DNA of 64,000 nt, taken from Nocardia sp. NBC_00508. GTDB lineage: Bacteria; Actinomycetota; Actinomycetes; Mycobacteriales; Mycobacteriaceae. The stretch is taken from the NCBI RefSeq assembly GCF_036346875.1, contig NZ_CP107852.1, forward strand, positions 5,084,001 through 5,148,000, given 5' to 3'. The notes under the pieces are model-generated. The model ran no database searches, was not told where the DNA came from, and saw nothing but the letters and a program-made list of their open reading frames with translations. The position numbers were made by a program, and so were the translations under genes. Shown here one piece after another: positions 24,827 through 33,935 of this stretch. Position 1 is the stretch's first letter, and every line of letters begins with the position of its first letter.

Positions 24827-26071
24827 GTGACTGCGACCCTTCCGGAAATCGTGACTCGTCAGGAATCGGCCCTGCTCGAGCGTCGTCGACGTGCGCGTAC
24901 CGAGGGTCGCCTGCTGGTACTGGCCGCAATCGTGATGTCCGCGCTCGCCCTGCGGGTCGCCGTCACCGCGTTCAGCCCGCTTGCCGAGCAGATCGGCGCC
25001 GAAATCGGTTACGGCACCGCCGTTGTCGGCCTGTTCGGCATGATCCCGACCGCCATGTTCGCGCTGTCCGGACTGCTCACCCCGATCCTGGCCACCCGGC
25101 TCGGACTGGAGCGCACCGCGCTGACCGCCATGCTGATGGCGGGTACGGGCATGCTGATCCGGGTGCTGATGTCGGGCGCCGCGGAACTGCTGATCTTCTC
25201 CGCCCTCGCGCTCGCGGGCATGGGCATCGGCAACGTGGTCATCCCGCCGCTGGTGAAGCGGTATTTCCCGGATCGTCTCGCCGCGGTGAGCTCGCTGTAC
25301 ATCGTCATGGTGCAACTCGGCACGGTGCTGCCCGCCTTCACCACGGTGCCGGTCGCCGAGGCGCACGGATGGCGAGTCTCGCTCGGGGTGTGGGCCCTGG
25401 TCGGCTTCGCGGCTGCCGTGCCCTGGCTCGCGGTGCTGCGCGGAGGTGACGACGCGGCCACGGCCGCACCGGGGCAGGCGGCGCGCGCCGGACGCGTGTG
25501 GCGTTCGCCGATCGCCTGGGGCATGGCGGGCATGTTCGGCATGACCTCGCTGACCACCTATTCGATCTTCACCTGGCTGCCGAAGATCCTGCGCGAGGCG
25601 GGCGCGAGTGCCGGGTACGGCGGAGCGATGGTGGGGCTGTTCGCCGGAGTCGGCCTGGTCGCCGCGCTCACCGCACCGACCGTGGTGGCCCGGTTCCGCA
25701 ATCCGTTCCCCGTCGTGGTCGGCTGCGCGGTGCTGTTCTTCACCTCGTTCGCCGGGCTGCTGATCGCGCCGATGGCCGCGCCCATCCTGTGGGTCGTGCT
25801 GCTCGGTCTCGGCCCGAGCACCTTCCCGATGGCGCTGACGCTGATCAACCTGCGTACCCGCACACCGGGTGGGTCGGCCGCGCTGTCCGGCTTCACCCAG
25901 GGCGTCGGCTACGCGGTGGCCTGTGTCGGTCCGCTGCTGTTCGGCATGCTGCGCACGGCGACCGGCGGGTGGCTCGTTCCGTTCGCGATGCTCGGCGTCG
26001 CGGTGCTGGTGCTGCTCGCGGGCGCCTGGCAGGCGTGCAAGCCGTGCATGCTCGAGGACACCTGGAGCTGA
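24827..26071 (+). CDS. MFS transporter, CynX/NimT type
   Basis: GTG start at 24827 (VTATLPEIVTRQESALLERR), chosen because the frame upstream overlaps the regulator's start region. 414 residues with about 12 membrane helices, a cytoplasmic basic N-terminus and a central loop near residue 210. The sequence resembles CynX/NimT permeases (LRVAVTAFSPLAEQIGAEIG, then GIGNVVIPPLVKRYFPDR), which carry cyanate, nitroimidazole or similar small anions. Its position between two nitrate transporters suggests a nitrogen-related substrate; that is inference. Confidence 0.85.
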   Translation: MTATLPEIVTRQESALLERRRRARTEGRLLVLAAIVMSALALRVAVTAFSPLAEQIGAEIGYGTAVVGLFGMIPTAMFALSGLLTPILATRLGLERTALTAMLMAGTGMLIRVLMSGAAELLIFSALALAGMGIGNVVIPPLVKRYFPDRLAAVSSLYIVMVQLGTVLPAFTTVPVAEAHGWRVSLGVWALVGFAAAVPWLAVLRGGDDAATAAPGQAARAGRVWRSPIAWGMAGMFGMTSLTTYSIFTWLPKILREAGASAGYGGAMVGLFAGVGLVAALTAPTVVARFRNPFPVVVGCAVLFFTSFAGLLIAPMAAPILWVVLLGLGPSTFPMALTLINLRTRTPGGSAALSGFTQGVGYAVACVGPLLFGMLRTATGGWLVPFAMLGVAVLVLLAGAWQACKPCMLEDTWS

Positions 26072-26197
26072 GCCCTGCCGCTCGCGCCGAAGTCTCACAG
26101 TTCGGGTTGCGTGGCTGTGCGAACCGGGTGAGGATGTGGGCGTCGCGGGTAGCGCGCGTCACACCTCACCGGTCGCGAAATTCGAGATCGGCTATTT

Positions 26198-26234
26198 GTG
26201 ACGCACGGAAACCGCTGTGTCACACGCGCGAAAC
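26198..26234 (+). promoter_or_regulatory. Candidate GlnR box upstream of narK2-nirBD
   Basis: Two tandem a/b half-site pairs can be read: GTGAC-n5-GAAAC-n6-GTCAC-n6-GAAAC, the arrangement described for GlnR in Streptomyces and relatives (gTnAC-n6-GaAAC repeated). A further GAAAC follows at about 26243. It lies about 125 bp before the narK start. GlnR activates nirBD and narK in many actinobacteria under nitrogen limitation. Confidence 0.65.
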
Positions 26235-26360
26235 ATTCACGCGAAACTCACCCGAGGTAATCGGGAATCGTGAGCAACCGTTGATTTGACGGTCATTTCG
26301 CGCAGCATTTCGGCAATACCCATTTCCTACCGTGGGGCCAACCGACTTTGGGAGGCCCTG

Positions 26361-27872
26361 TTGAGCACGCTGACGCGTAACCGTTGGGAAGCGCTACGGA
26401 CGACGATCCGCAGGCCGCGCATCGAGCACTGGGATGCCGAGGATGTGGCCGCCTGGGAGGCAGGCGGCAAGGAGATCGCCAAGCGCAACCTGATCTGGTC
26501 GGTCGTCGCCGAGCACGTCGGATTCTCGGTCTGGTCGATCTGGTCGGTGATGGTGCTGTTCATGCCCACCGACAAGTTCGGCATCGACCCGGCGGGCAAG
26601 TTCTTCCTGGTCGCGATGCCCACGCTGGTCGGCGCGTTCCTGCGGATCCCCTACACCGTCGCGACCGCGAGGTTCGGCGGGCGCAACTGGACCGTCTTGA
26701 GCGCGGCCCTGCTGCTCATCCCGGCGCTGCTCACGCTGTACTTCATCAACCAGCCGGGCACTTCGTACACCACGTTCCTGGTGATCGCCGCGTTCGCGGG
26801 CTTCGGCGGTGGCAACTTCGCCTCCTCGATGACCAATATCAACGCCTTCTACCCGCAGCGGCTCAAGGGTTGGGCGCTGGGCCTGAACGCGGGCGGCGGC
26901 AATATCGGCGTTCCGGTGATCCAGCTGATCGGCCTGCTGGTGATCGCCACCCTCGGCAACAGCTACGCCTCGCTGATCTGCGCGATCTACCTGGTGTTCG
27001 TGGCGCTCGCCGGGCTCGGCGCCGCGCTGTACATGGACAATCTGCCCAACCAGAAGGCCGACCTGTCCTACATGCTCACCGCGCTGAAGGTGCCGCAGTC
27101 CTGGGCGATCGCGTTCCTCTACATCGGCACATTCGGCTCGTTCATCGGCTACAGCTTCGCCTTCGGCCAGATCCTGCAGATCAGCTTCAAGGCCGGTGGC
27201 GACAGCGTCGCGCAGGCCACCCTGCACGCCGCGCAGATCGCGTTCCTCGGTCCGCTGCTCGGCTCGCTGGCCCGGCCCTACGGCGGCAAGTGGGCCGACC
27301 GCATCGGCGGTAGCCGGGTCACGCTGTACGTGTTCGGCGCCATGATGGGGGCCGCGGCGCTGGTCACGGTGGCCAGCACGATGGCCGACCGCAACAACGG
27401 GGTGGCCGGCGGTGCGGTGATGACCGCGCTGGTCGCGGGCTTCATCGCGTTGTTCGTGCTGTCCGGGATCGGCAACGGGTCGGTCACCAAGATCATCCCC
27501 TCGGTCTTCGAGGCGAAGTCCAAGAGCCTGGACGCCACCCCTGCCGAACGGTCCGCGTGGTCGCAGAACACCTCCGGCGCGCTCATCGGCTTCGTCGGCG
27601 CCATCGGCGCGCTCGGCGGCGTCGGCATCAACCTGGTGCTGCGCTCCTCCTACGCCTCGACCGCGTCGGCGACCACCGCGTTCTGGGTGTTCATGGTCTT
27701 CTACGTGGTCTGTGCGCTGGTGGTCTGGGCGGTCTTCCTGCGCCGCCCCGGCGCCCGCGTCGTCGCCGATTCCGATGTCGTCGTGGAGGCGGAGAGCTTC
27801 GTGCTCGAAGCCGAAGCCGGCCGCTCGCCGAGCGCCCCGTCCCAGTCCAGCAGCTCGTCGGCCCGCGCCTGA
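26361..27872 (+). CDS. narK: Nitrate/nitrite transporter NarK, second copy
   Basis: TTG start at 26361 (LSTLTRNRWEALRTTIRRPR) following GGGAGG; the frame before it lacks a transporter-like sequence. 503 residues, 12 helices, with signature regions GFGGGNFASSMTNINAFYPQ and GIGNGSVTKIIPSVFE. The C-terminus is a 50-residue Ser/Glu-rich cytoplasmic tail. It leads an operon with nirB, nirD, a HemD-like gene and a chelatase, so it most likely imports nitrate or exchanges nitrate and nitrite for assimilation. A GlnR-type box lies upstream. Confidence 0.94.
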   Translation: MSTLTRNRWEALRTTIRRPRIEHWDAEDVAAWEAGGKEIAKRNLIWSVVAEHVGFSVWSIWSVMVLFMPTDKFGIDPAGKFFLVAMPTLVGAFLRIPYTVATARFGGRNWTVLSAALLLIPALLTLYFINQPGTSYTTFLVIAAFAGFGGGNFASSMTNINAFYPQRLKGWALGLNAGGGNIGVPVIQLIGLLVIATLGNSYASLICAIYLVFVALAGLGAALYMDNLPNQKADLSYMLTALKVPQSWAIAFLYIGTFGSFIGYSFAFGQILQISFKAGGDSVAQATLHAAQIAFLGPLLGSLARPYGGKWADRIGGSRVTLYVFGAMMGAAALVTVASTMADRNNGVAGGAVMTALVAGFIALFVLSGIGNGSVTKIIPSVFEAKSKSLDATPAERSAWSQNTSGALIGFVGAIGALGGVGINLVLRSSYASTASATTAFWVFMVFYVVCALVVWAVFLRRPGARVVADSDVVVEAESFVLEAEAGRSPSAPSQSSSSSARA

Positions 27873-27901
27873 CACCCGATCCAGTCCAGGAGGACCAACA
27901 G

Positions 27902-30427
27902 ATGAACCCCACAGTCGCTCGCAAGACCGCGGTGGTCGTCGGCCACGGAATGGTCGGGCACCGGTTCGTCGAGGCGCTGCGCTCGCGCGACACCGAAGGC
28001 CGCTGGCAGGTGGTCATCCTCAGCGAGGAGCAGCTGCCCGCCTACGACCGCGTCGGTCTCTCGTCCTACGTGGGCAGCTGGGACGCCGCCGCGCTCGCGC
28101 TGCCCGGCAACGAGTACGCCGGTGACGACCTGGTCGAACTGCGGCTCGGCCAGCGCGCCGAGTCGATCGACCGGGAAGCGCGCAAGGTGACCACGTCGGC
28201 GGGTGACACGCTCGCCTACGACGCGCTCGTGCTGGCCACCGGGTCCTACCCGTTCGTGCCGCCGGTGCCCGGCCACGACCACCCGGAATGCTTCGTCTAC
28301 CGGACCCTCGACGACCTGGACGGCATCCGTGCCGCCGCCGAGGCCGCCGGACCCGGCGCGGCCGGTGTGGTGGTCGGCGGCGGTCTGCTCGGCCTCGAGG
28401 CCGCGAACGCGCTGCGGCTGCTCGGCATCACCCCGCATGTGGTCGAGTACAACGCGCGGCTGATGCCCGCCCAGGTCGACGAGGGCGGCGGCGCCATCCT
28501 GGAGCGGCTGGTCACCGACCTCGGCCTGCACGTGCACACCGGCGTCGGCACCTCCTCGATCGAGTCGGCCGACAAGGGACTGAAGGTCACGCTGTCGGAT
28601 GAGTCGGTGATCGAGGCCGGGCTGGTGGTGTTCTCCGCCGGTGTCCGCCCGCGCGACCAGATCGCCCGCGACGCGGGACTGGAGGTCGGCCCGCGCGGCG
28701 GCATCATCACCGACCTCGGTCTGCAGACTTCCGACCCGAATATCTGGGCGATCGGCGAATGCGCCGCCGTGGAAGGCGTGTGCTACGGCCTGGTCGCCCC
28801 GGGTTACAGCACCGCCGAGATCGTGGCGGACCGGCTGCTCGGCGGCGCGGGCGAGTTCCCCGGCGCGGACATGTCGACCAAGCTCAAGCTGCTCGGCGTC
28901 GACGTGGCCAGCTTCGGCGACGCGCACGGCGTCACCGAGGGCGCGCTGTCGGTCGTGCTGCACGACGCGGCCAAGGGCACCTACGCCAAGCTCGTCGTCT
29001 CCGACGACGCGAAGACCCTGCTCGGCGGCATCCTGGTCGGCGACGCCACCGCCTACTCGGCACTGCGGCCACTGGTCGGCCGTCCGCTGCCCGCCGAGCC
29101 TGCCCAGCTGATCTCGCCCGCGGGCGCGGAACTCGGCGCCGACGCGCTGCCCGACGACGCGCAGATCTGCTCCTGCAACAACGTGTCGAAGGGCTCGATC
29201 TGCGGCGCGATCGCCGAGGGCGCTTGCGACATCCCGGCGATCAAGAAGTGCACCACCGCCGGCACCTCTTGCGGCGGTTGCGTCCCCATGCTCAAGAAGC
29301 TGCTCGAGCAGTCCGGCGTGGAGATGTCGAAGGCGCTGTGCGAGCACTTCGAGCAGTCGCGCGCCGAGCTGTTCCAGATCGTCCAGGTCACCGGCATCCG
29401 CACCTTCTCCGCCCTGATCGCCAAGTACGGAAAGGGCACCGGCTGCGACATCTGCAAGCCGACCGTCGCCTCCATCCTCGCCTCCACCTCGAGCGACCAC
29501 ATCCTCGACGGCGAGCAGGCGGCGCTGCAGGACACCAACGACCACTTCCTGGCCAACCTGCAGAAGAACGGCACCTACTCGGTGGTGCCCCGGATGCCCG
29601 GCGGCGAGGTCACCGCCGAGCAGCTGATCACCATCGGTGAGGTGGCCAAGGAATTCGGCCTGTATGTGAAGGTCACCGGCGGCCAGCGCATCGACCTGTT
29701 CGGCGCGCGCGTCGAGCAGCTGCCGATGATCTGGAAGCGGCTGGTGGACGCGGGCATGGAATCCGGCCACGCCTACGGCAAGTCGCTGCGCACCGTGAAG
29801 AGCTGCGTCGGCTCCACCTGGTGCCGCTACGGTCAGCAGGACTCGGTCGGCATGGCCGTGCTGCTGGAGAAGCGCTACCGCGGCCTGCGCTCGCCGCACA
29901 AGCTGAAGCTGGCCGTCTCCGGTTGCGCTCGCGAATGCGCCGAGGCGCGCGGCAAGGACGTCGGTGTGATCGCCACCGAGAACGGCTGGAACCTCTATGT
30001 CGGCGGAAACGGCGGCCTCACCCCCAAGCACGCGGTGCTGCTGGCCGGCGAGCTCGACGACGAGACGCTGATCAAGTACATCGACCGGTACCTGATGTTC
30101 TACATCCGCACCGCCGATCGTTTGCAGCGCACCGCGCCGTGGCAGGAGGCGCTGGAGGGTGGCGTCGATTACCTCGAGCAGGTGATCTGTGATGACAGCC
30201 TCGGCATCGCCGATGATCTGGAGGCGGCGATGGCCCAGCATGTCGCTGGCTACCGCGACGAGTGGGCCGCGGTCCTGGAAGACGAAGAGAAACTGTCTCG
30301 CTTCGTGTCGTTCGTCAACGCCCCGGAGGAGTCGGATCCGACGATTTCCTTCGATGAAACCGGAGAGCGGAAGGTTCCCGTCCTGCTGGGACTGCCGGAA
30401 GTCCCGGTCGCCACGCCGGGGAAATGA
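27902..30427 (+). CDS. nirB: Nitrite reductase (NADH) large subunit NirB
   Basis: ATG 27902 after CCAGGAGG, 29 bp beyond narK; 841 residues, the normal length. The N-terminal pyridine-nucleotide/FAD reductase has GHGMVGHRFVEAL and VVVGGGLLGLEAANALRLLG. A BFD-like [2Fe-2S] domain follows at about 420-455 (ICSCNNVSKGSICGAI, then CTTAGTSCGGC). The sirohaem/[4Fe-4S] sulfite/nitrite reductase domain has its four cysteines in KSCVGSTWC (about 634) and VSGCARECAEARGKD (about 675). It reduces nitrite to ammonium in the cytoplasm with NADH as donor and NirD as small subunit. Confidence 0.97.
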   Translation: MNPTVARKTAVVVGHGMVGHRFVEALRSRDTEGRWQVVILSEEQLPAYDRVGLSSYVGSWDAAALALPGNEYAGDDLVELRLGQRAESIDREARKVTTSAGDTLAYDALVLATGSYPFVPPVPGHDHPECFVYRTLDDLDGIRAAAEAAGPGAAGVVVGGGLLGLEAANALRLLGITPHVVEYNARLMPAQVDEGGGAILERLVTDLGLHVHTGVGTSSIESADKGLKVTLSDESVIEAGLVVFSAGVRPRDQIARDAGLEVGPRGGIITDLGLQTSDPNIWAIGECAAVEGVCYGLVAPGYSTAEIVADRLLGGAGEFPGADMSTKLKLLGVDVASFGDAHGVTEGALSVVLHDAAKGTYAKLVVSDDAKTLLGGILVGDATAYSALRPLVGRPLPAEPAQLISPAGAELGADALPDDAQICSCNNVSKGSICGAIAEGACDIPAIKKCTTAGTSCGGCVPMLKKLLEQSGVEMSKALCEHFEQSRAELFQIVQVTGIRTFSALIAKYGKGTGCDICKPTVASILASTSSDHILDGEQAALQDTNDHFLANLQKNGTYSVVPRMPGGEVTAEQLITIGEVAKEFGLYVKVTGGQRIDLFGARVEQLPMIWKRLVDAGMESGHAYGKSLRTVKSCVGSTWCRYGQQDSVGMAVLLEKRYRGLRSPHKLKLAVSGCARECAEARGKDVGVIATENGWNLYVGGNGGLTPKHAVLLAGELDDETLIKYIDRYLMFYIRTADRLQRTAPWQEALEGGVDYLEQVICDDSLGIADDLEAAMAQHVAGYRDEWAAVLEDEEKLSRFVSFVNAPEESDPTISFDETGERKVPVLLGLPEVPVATPGK

Positions 30428-30482
30428 CCGCTTAACCGCCTGGAAACAGAACGCCGGTACCAATGGGTAAGGCGTTTGGAGG

Positions 30483-30893
30483 ATGACACCGATGACCGTG
30501 ATCGATACCCCCGGCATTGCCGCAGCTACCACCACGGGTTGGACGCAGGCATGCCGTCTCGACTACCTGCTTCCCGGCCGCGGCGTTGCGGTGTTGCTGA
30601 AAGGTGGCCGACAGGCTGCCCTGTTCCTGCTCGAGAGCGGCATGCTGTATGCCGTCGGCAATATCGATCCGTTCGGCAGGGCTGCGGTCATGTCGCGCGG
30701 GATCGTCGGCGATCGCGGCGGCGTGCCCGTCGTGGCCTCGCCGCTGCTGAAGCAAGCTTTCTCCCTGGTCGACGGGCAGTGCCTGGACGACGAATCGGCG
30801 ATGCTGCCGGTGTACGCGGTGCGCGTGGACGACGGCATCGTTGCGGTTTCCAATGAGCCGGTGGCATCCGGGCTCGCGACCTCGGATGGATGA
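30483..30893 (+). CDS. nirD: Nitrite reductase (NADH) small subunit NirD
   Basis: ATG 30483 (MTPMTVIDTPGIA), 136 residues; ATG 30492 is an alternative. The fold is Rieske-like, but the Cys/His iron-sulfur ligands are absent, as is usual for NirD. Recognisable parts are LLPGRGVAVLLKGGRQAALF, LYAVGNIDPFGRAAVMSRGI and the late VYAVRVDDGIVAV. It pairs with NirB encoded 55 bp upstream. Its stop overlaps the next gene's ATG (ATGA), which couples the HemD-like protein to the nitrite reductase. Confidence 0.95.
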   Translation: MTPMTVIDTPGIAAATTTGWTQACRLDYLLPGRGVAVLLKGGRQAALFLLESGMLYAVGNIDPFGRAAVMSRGIVGDRGGVPVVASPLLKQAFSLVDGQCLDDESAMLPVYAVRVDDGIVAVSNEPVASGLATSDG

Positions 30894-32140
30894 TCGGCAT
30901 GACAACACCTGACGCGGGCGGCGGCCTGGCCGGATTCACGGTCGGCATCACGGCGGCCCGGCGCGCCGTAGAGTTCGCCACACTGCTGGAACGTCGTGGC
31001 GCGACCATCGTGTCCGCACCGGCCATCCGGATCATCCCGCTCTCCGACGACGCCGAGCTGGAGCGGGTCACCCGGCAGCTGGTGGCCGATCCGCCGCAGA
31101 TCACCGTGGCCACCACCGGTATCGGCTTCCGCGGCTGGATGGAGGCGGCCGAAGGCTGGGGCTTGGCCGAGGATCTGCGCCGCACGCTGGGCGGCACCCG
31201 CATGCTCGCCCGCGGCCCGAAGGCCAAGGGCGCCATCCGCGCCGCCGAACTGCGCGAGGAATGGTCGCCCGCCTCCGAGTCTTCCGCGGAGGTCCTGGAC
31301 CACCTGCTCGCCGAGGGCGTGGAGGGCGTCCGGATCGCGGTGCAGCTGCACGGGGCCACCACCGAGTGGGAGCCGGTGCCCGACTTCTGCGAGGTCCTGC
31401 GTTGCGCGGGTGCGGATGTCGTGCCGGTGCCGGTGTACCGCTGGGTGCCGCCGGACGACCAGGGACCGATGGATCACCTGATCGAGGGCATCGTCACGTC
31501 CGGTTTGGACTGCGTCACCTTCACCAGTGCGCCCGCGGTCGCGTCCATGTTGATGCGCGCCAAGGAAACCGGACTGTTGGAAGGGCTGCTGTACGCACTG
31601 CGCGGCCGGGTGCTGCCCGCCTGCGTCGGGCCGATCACGGCCGCCCCGCTGGAAGAGCTCGGGGTGCCCACGTCGATGCCGGGGCGTGCTCGGCTCGGCG
31701 CGTTGGCCCGCCACGTCACCGAGGAACTGCCCAGGCGCGCCAACCGGATTCAGGCCGCGGGACACAACATCAGCGTGCGCGGCGCGTGCGTGGTGGTCGA
31801 CGGTCAGGTGCGTCAGCTGGCGCCCGCGCCGATGGCGCTGATGCGCTCGCTGGCCCGCCAGCCCGGCCGGGTCGTCTCGCGCGAAGACCTGCTCGCCGCG
31901 CTGCCCGGCGGCGGGGACGACACGCACGCGGTGGAGACCGCCATCGCCCGGCTGCGCGCCGGGCTCGGCACGCCGAAAGCGATTCAGACCGTGGTCAAAC
32001 GCGGGTACCGGCTCGCGCTGGACCCGGCCGAATGCACCGACAACAACCCACGGCCCACCGCGACAGGAGGCCCGCAGGTGCCCGGCGTCGGAATTCCGAC
32101 CCGGGCACCTCGGTACATCCAGACTGCGGGGAGCTGGTGA
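30890..32140 (+). CDS. Uroporphyrinogen-III synthase-like protein fused to a winged-helix domain
   Basis: 416 residues from ATG 30890 (overlaps nirD stop); ATG 30899 (MTTPDAGGG) also fits. Residues ~12-270 are HemD-like: FTVGITAARRAVEFATLLER, the paired alpha/beta lobes, and CVTFTSAPAVASML. Residues ~290-385 form an OmpR/PhoB-type winged helix (LMRSLARQPGRVVSREDLLA, then HAVETAIARLRAGLG, then QTVVKRGYRLAL). This architecture is known in mycobacteria next to narK and a CbiX-like gene. It could make uroporphyrinogen III for sirohaem, act as a tetrapyrrole-responsive regulator of nitrite assimilation, or both. Catalytic residues of HemD are poorly conserved and do not decide. Confidence 0.88.
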   Translation: MIGMTTPDAGGGLAGFTVGITAARRAVEFATLLERRGATIVSAPAIRIIPLSDDAELERVTRQLVADPPQITVATTGIGFRGWMEAAEGWGLAEDLRRTLGGTRMLARGPKAKGAIRAAELREEWSPASESSAEVLDHLLAEGVEGVRIAVQLHGATTEWEPVPDFCEVLRCAGADVVPVPVYRWVPPDDQGPMDHLIEGIVTSGLDCVTFTSAPAVASMLMRAKETGLLEGLLYALRGRVLPACVGPITAAPLEELGVPTSMPGRARLGALARHVTEELPRRANRIQAAGHNISVRGACVVVDGQVRQLAPAPMALMRSLARQPGRVVSREDLLAALPGGGDDTHAVETAIARLRAGLGTPKAIQTVVKRGYRLALDPAECTDNNPRPTATGGPQVPGVGIPTRAPRYIQTAGSW

Positions 32141-32889
32141 CCGCGCCCGCCCTGGTGCTGGTGGCCCACGGGACCCGCAGCACCAAGGGCGTGCAGATGA
32201 TCGCGGCGCTCGCCGAGGCCGTGTCGAAGGAGCTCGGGGCCGGGGTCTCGGGGCCCGGCACCGAGGAAACGCCGTGGGTGCGTACGGCCTTCGTGGACGT
32301 GCTCGGTCCTTCGCCGTCGGAAGTGCTCCGCGATCTGGCGACACCGACCGGGGAATCCGTGCCCGCCGTAGTGGTTCCGGCGTTCCTGGCCTCGGGTTAC
32401 CACGTCTACCAGGACGTACCGCGTGAGGTCTCGGAGAGCGCGCATCCCGCGGTGCTGGTCACTCCGGCCATGGGCCCTGATTCCGCGTTGGCGCGCATCA
32501 TGAAGATGCGCCTGCGCGCCGCGGGCTGGGCCCCCGGTGACGCGGTGGTCTTCGCCGCCGCGGGCTCCTCGGACGCTCGTGCCCGACAAGACGTTCGGCG
32601 CGCGGCCGCGCTGCTCACCGAACGTCTCGGTGTTCCCGTCCGTATCGCCTATGTCGCCACCGGCGCGCCGCGTGTACCGGAGGTGGTCGCCGAACTGCGC
32701 GCCGGGGGCGCACGACGGGTCTTCGTCGCCTCGTACCTGCTGGCACACGGCCTGTTCCAGCAGCGCCTGCACGAGGCGGGCGCCGACGGCGTCGCCGAAC
32801 CCATCGGCGTCCACCCGGCCGTGGTCCGGCTCATCGCCGAGCGCTACCGGGCGGCTGCCCACGAGATGGTCCGAGCGCGCGCTCGCTGA
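32137..32889 (+). CDS. Sirohydrochlorin chelatase, CbiX/SirB type
   Basis: GTG start at 32137 overlapping the previous stop (GTGA); 250 residues. The opening LVLVAHGTRSTKGVQMIAAL carries the family His for metal binding. A duplicated lobe follows, with VVVPAFLASGYHVYQDVP providing the second His and a late RVFVASYLLAHGLFQQRL. The enzyme inserts Fe2+ (or Co2+) into sirohydrochlorin. As the last gene of the nirBD operon it most likely supplies sirohaem for NirB. Confidence 0.92.
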   Translation: MTAPALVLVAHGTRSTKGVQMIAALAEAVSKELGAGVSGPGTEETPWVRTAFVDVLGPSPSEVLRDLATPTGESVPAVVVPAFLASGYHVYQDVPREVSESAHPAVLVTPAMGPDSALARIMKMRLRAAGWAPGDAVVFAAAGSSDARARQDVRRAAALLTERLGVPVRIAYVATGAPRVPEVVAELRAGGARRVFVASYLLAHGLFQQRLHEAGADGVAEPIGVHPAVVRLIAERYRAAAHEMVRARAR

Positions 32890-33056
32890 GCAGTCGCACA
32901 AATTGTCCGCATGCGCGCCCGCTGCGCACAGTCCGCAGAACGCGTAACCGATTGCCCGGCGGGCGGATCGGGAGCGCCGATGCGGAGATGACCTCCGCGG
33001 ACCGTCCTCGTCGCAGGTCACCCTCCGGGGAGGTTCATTCCGGCTGTGTCGATCGG

Positions 33057-33632
33057 CTACGCCCTGAAGGTGAGCCCGAAGTGCGCGCCCAGCCGATTGA
33101 GCGCCTCCGGGTCGCCGAAGACGGCTTGCCCGCTCAGATCTACATCCGGGGGATCCACGGAGCAAAAGCGCTCGAGGGAGTCTGCGGGGATCCCGGGAAG
33201 GTATGTGGCGAAGGTGATCGCGGCTTCGACGTCCTCATCTTCGTCACCGGGGGATACCGGCCATGCCTCGGTCTCGCCGTTGCAGTCGAACTGGAGCTCC
33301 CAGTTTTCGTCGTCCTCGACCAGCCGCACGTTGGTGATGGTCACCGAGCCGCGGCTGCAGGAGGCGATCGACTGCAACACGTCTTCGTACCACTCCAGCC
33401 GCGCGTCGTCGTCAGCCTCTTCGATGCCGCGAAACGTCTTGTAGTCGAAAGCGAATCGGATCCCCAGGTGGTCGAGCAGACTCAGCACGGCCTGCTGGGG
33501 GGCGTCGCGGTAGTAGCTCAGCGGCTTGTCGAGTTCGTCCGGCTGCACGGTCTGCCCGGCGGTGGACTGATCGACAAGACCGAGTTCGACGATCAGGTCC
33601 ACCACTTCGCGGACGGTGTGTTCGGAATCCAT
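33057..33632 (-). CDS. Hypothetical acidic protein, 191 aa
   Basis: Start ATG 33632 (MDSEHTVREVVDLIVELGLV) after GAGGAGGAG; the longer frame would carry a basic leader without support. The protein is acidic and soluble: an N-terminal helical part, then a mixed part with ITNVRLVEDDENWELQFDCN and WPVSPGDEDEDVEAA. No known motif, signal or membrane segment is seen. It is monocistronic between the nir operon and a GlxA regulator. The function is unknown. Confidence 0.7.
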   Translation of the reverse strand: MDSEHTVREVVDLIVELGLVDQSTAGQTVQPDELDKPLSYYRDAPQQAVLSLLDHLGIRFAFDYKTFRGIEEADDDARLEWYEDVLQSIASCSRGSVTITNVRLVEDDENWELQFDCNGETEAWPVSPGDEDEDVEAAITFATYLPGIPADSLERFCSVDPPDVDLSGQAVFGDPEALNRLGAHFGLTFRA

Positions 33633-33935
33633 CAACTCCTCCTCGGGGGAACATACTTTCGAGCGGCCGCGACGAGCAGAGAGTATCCAGATCACGTGGG
33701 CTTCCTCCCGCTCGGGTCTGTTCCCATTTCTGGGCTGTGATCCGTCCGCGTGCAGCAGAGTTTCCGTCTCAGGTCAGGTCCGGCCGTGATTCCACCGCCG
33801 CGTTCGCCATCACAGCGCTTCCGTGGGGCCTGGGACGCGGCGCTCCGCAGTGCGATCGTGATTTCCACCGGTGTCGCTCGCGCCGATTCGGGCCGGGTGA
33901 CTCGCTGCTCGCGGTGGACATGTGCGCCGGGCGCG
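33633..33935. other. Intergenic, no gene seen
   Basis: About 300 bp between the start of the acidic hypothetical gene and the end of the GlxA-type regulator. Short frames exist on the plus strand but lack a ribosome-binding site and recognisable sequence. It probably holds the hypothetical gene's promoter. Confidence 0.5.

Noticed and set aside
27701..30535. 944-codon minus-strand frame antisense to nirB
   Set aside because: The length is impressive, but nirB has all its cofactor motifs and the antisense product resembles no protein.
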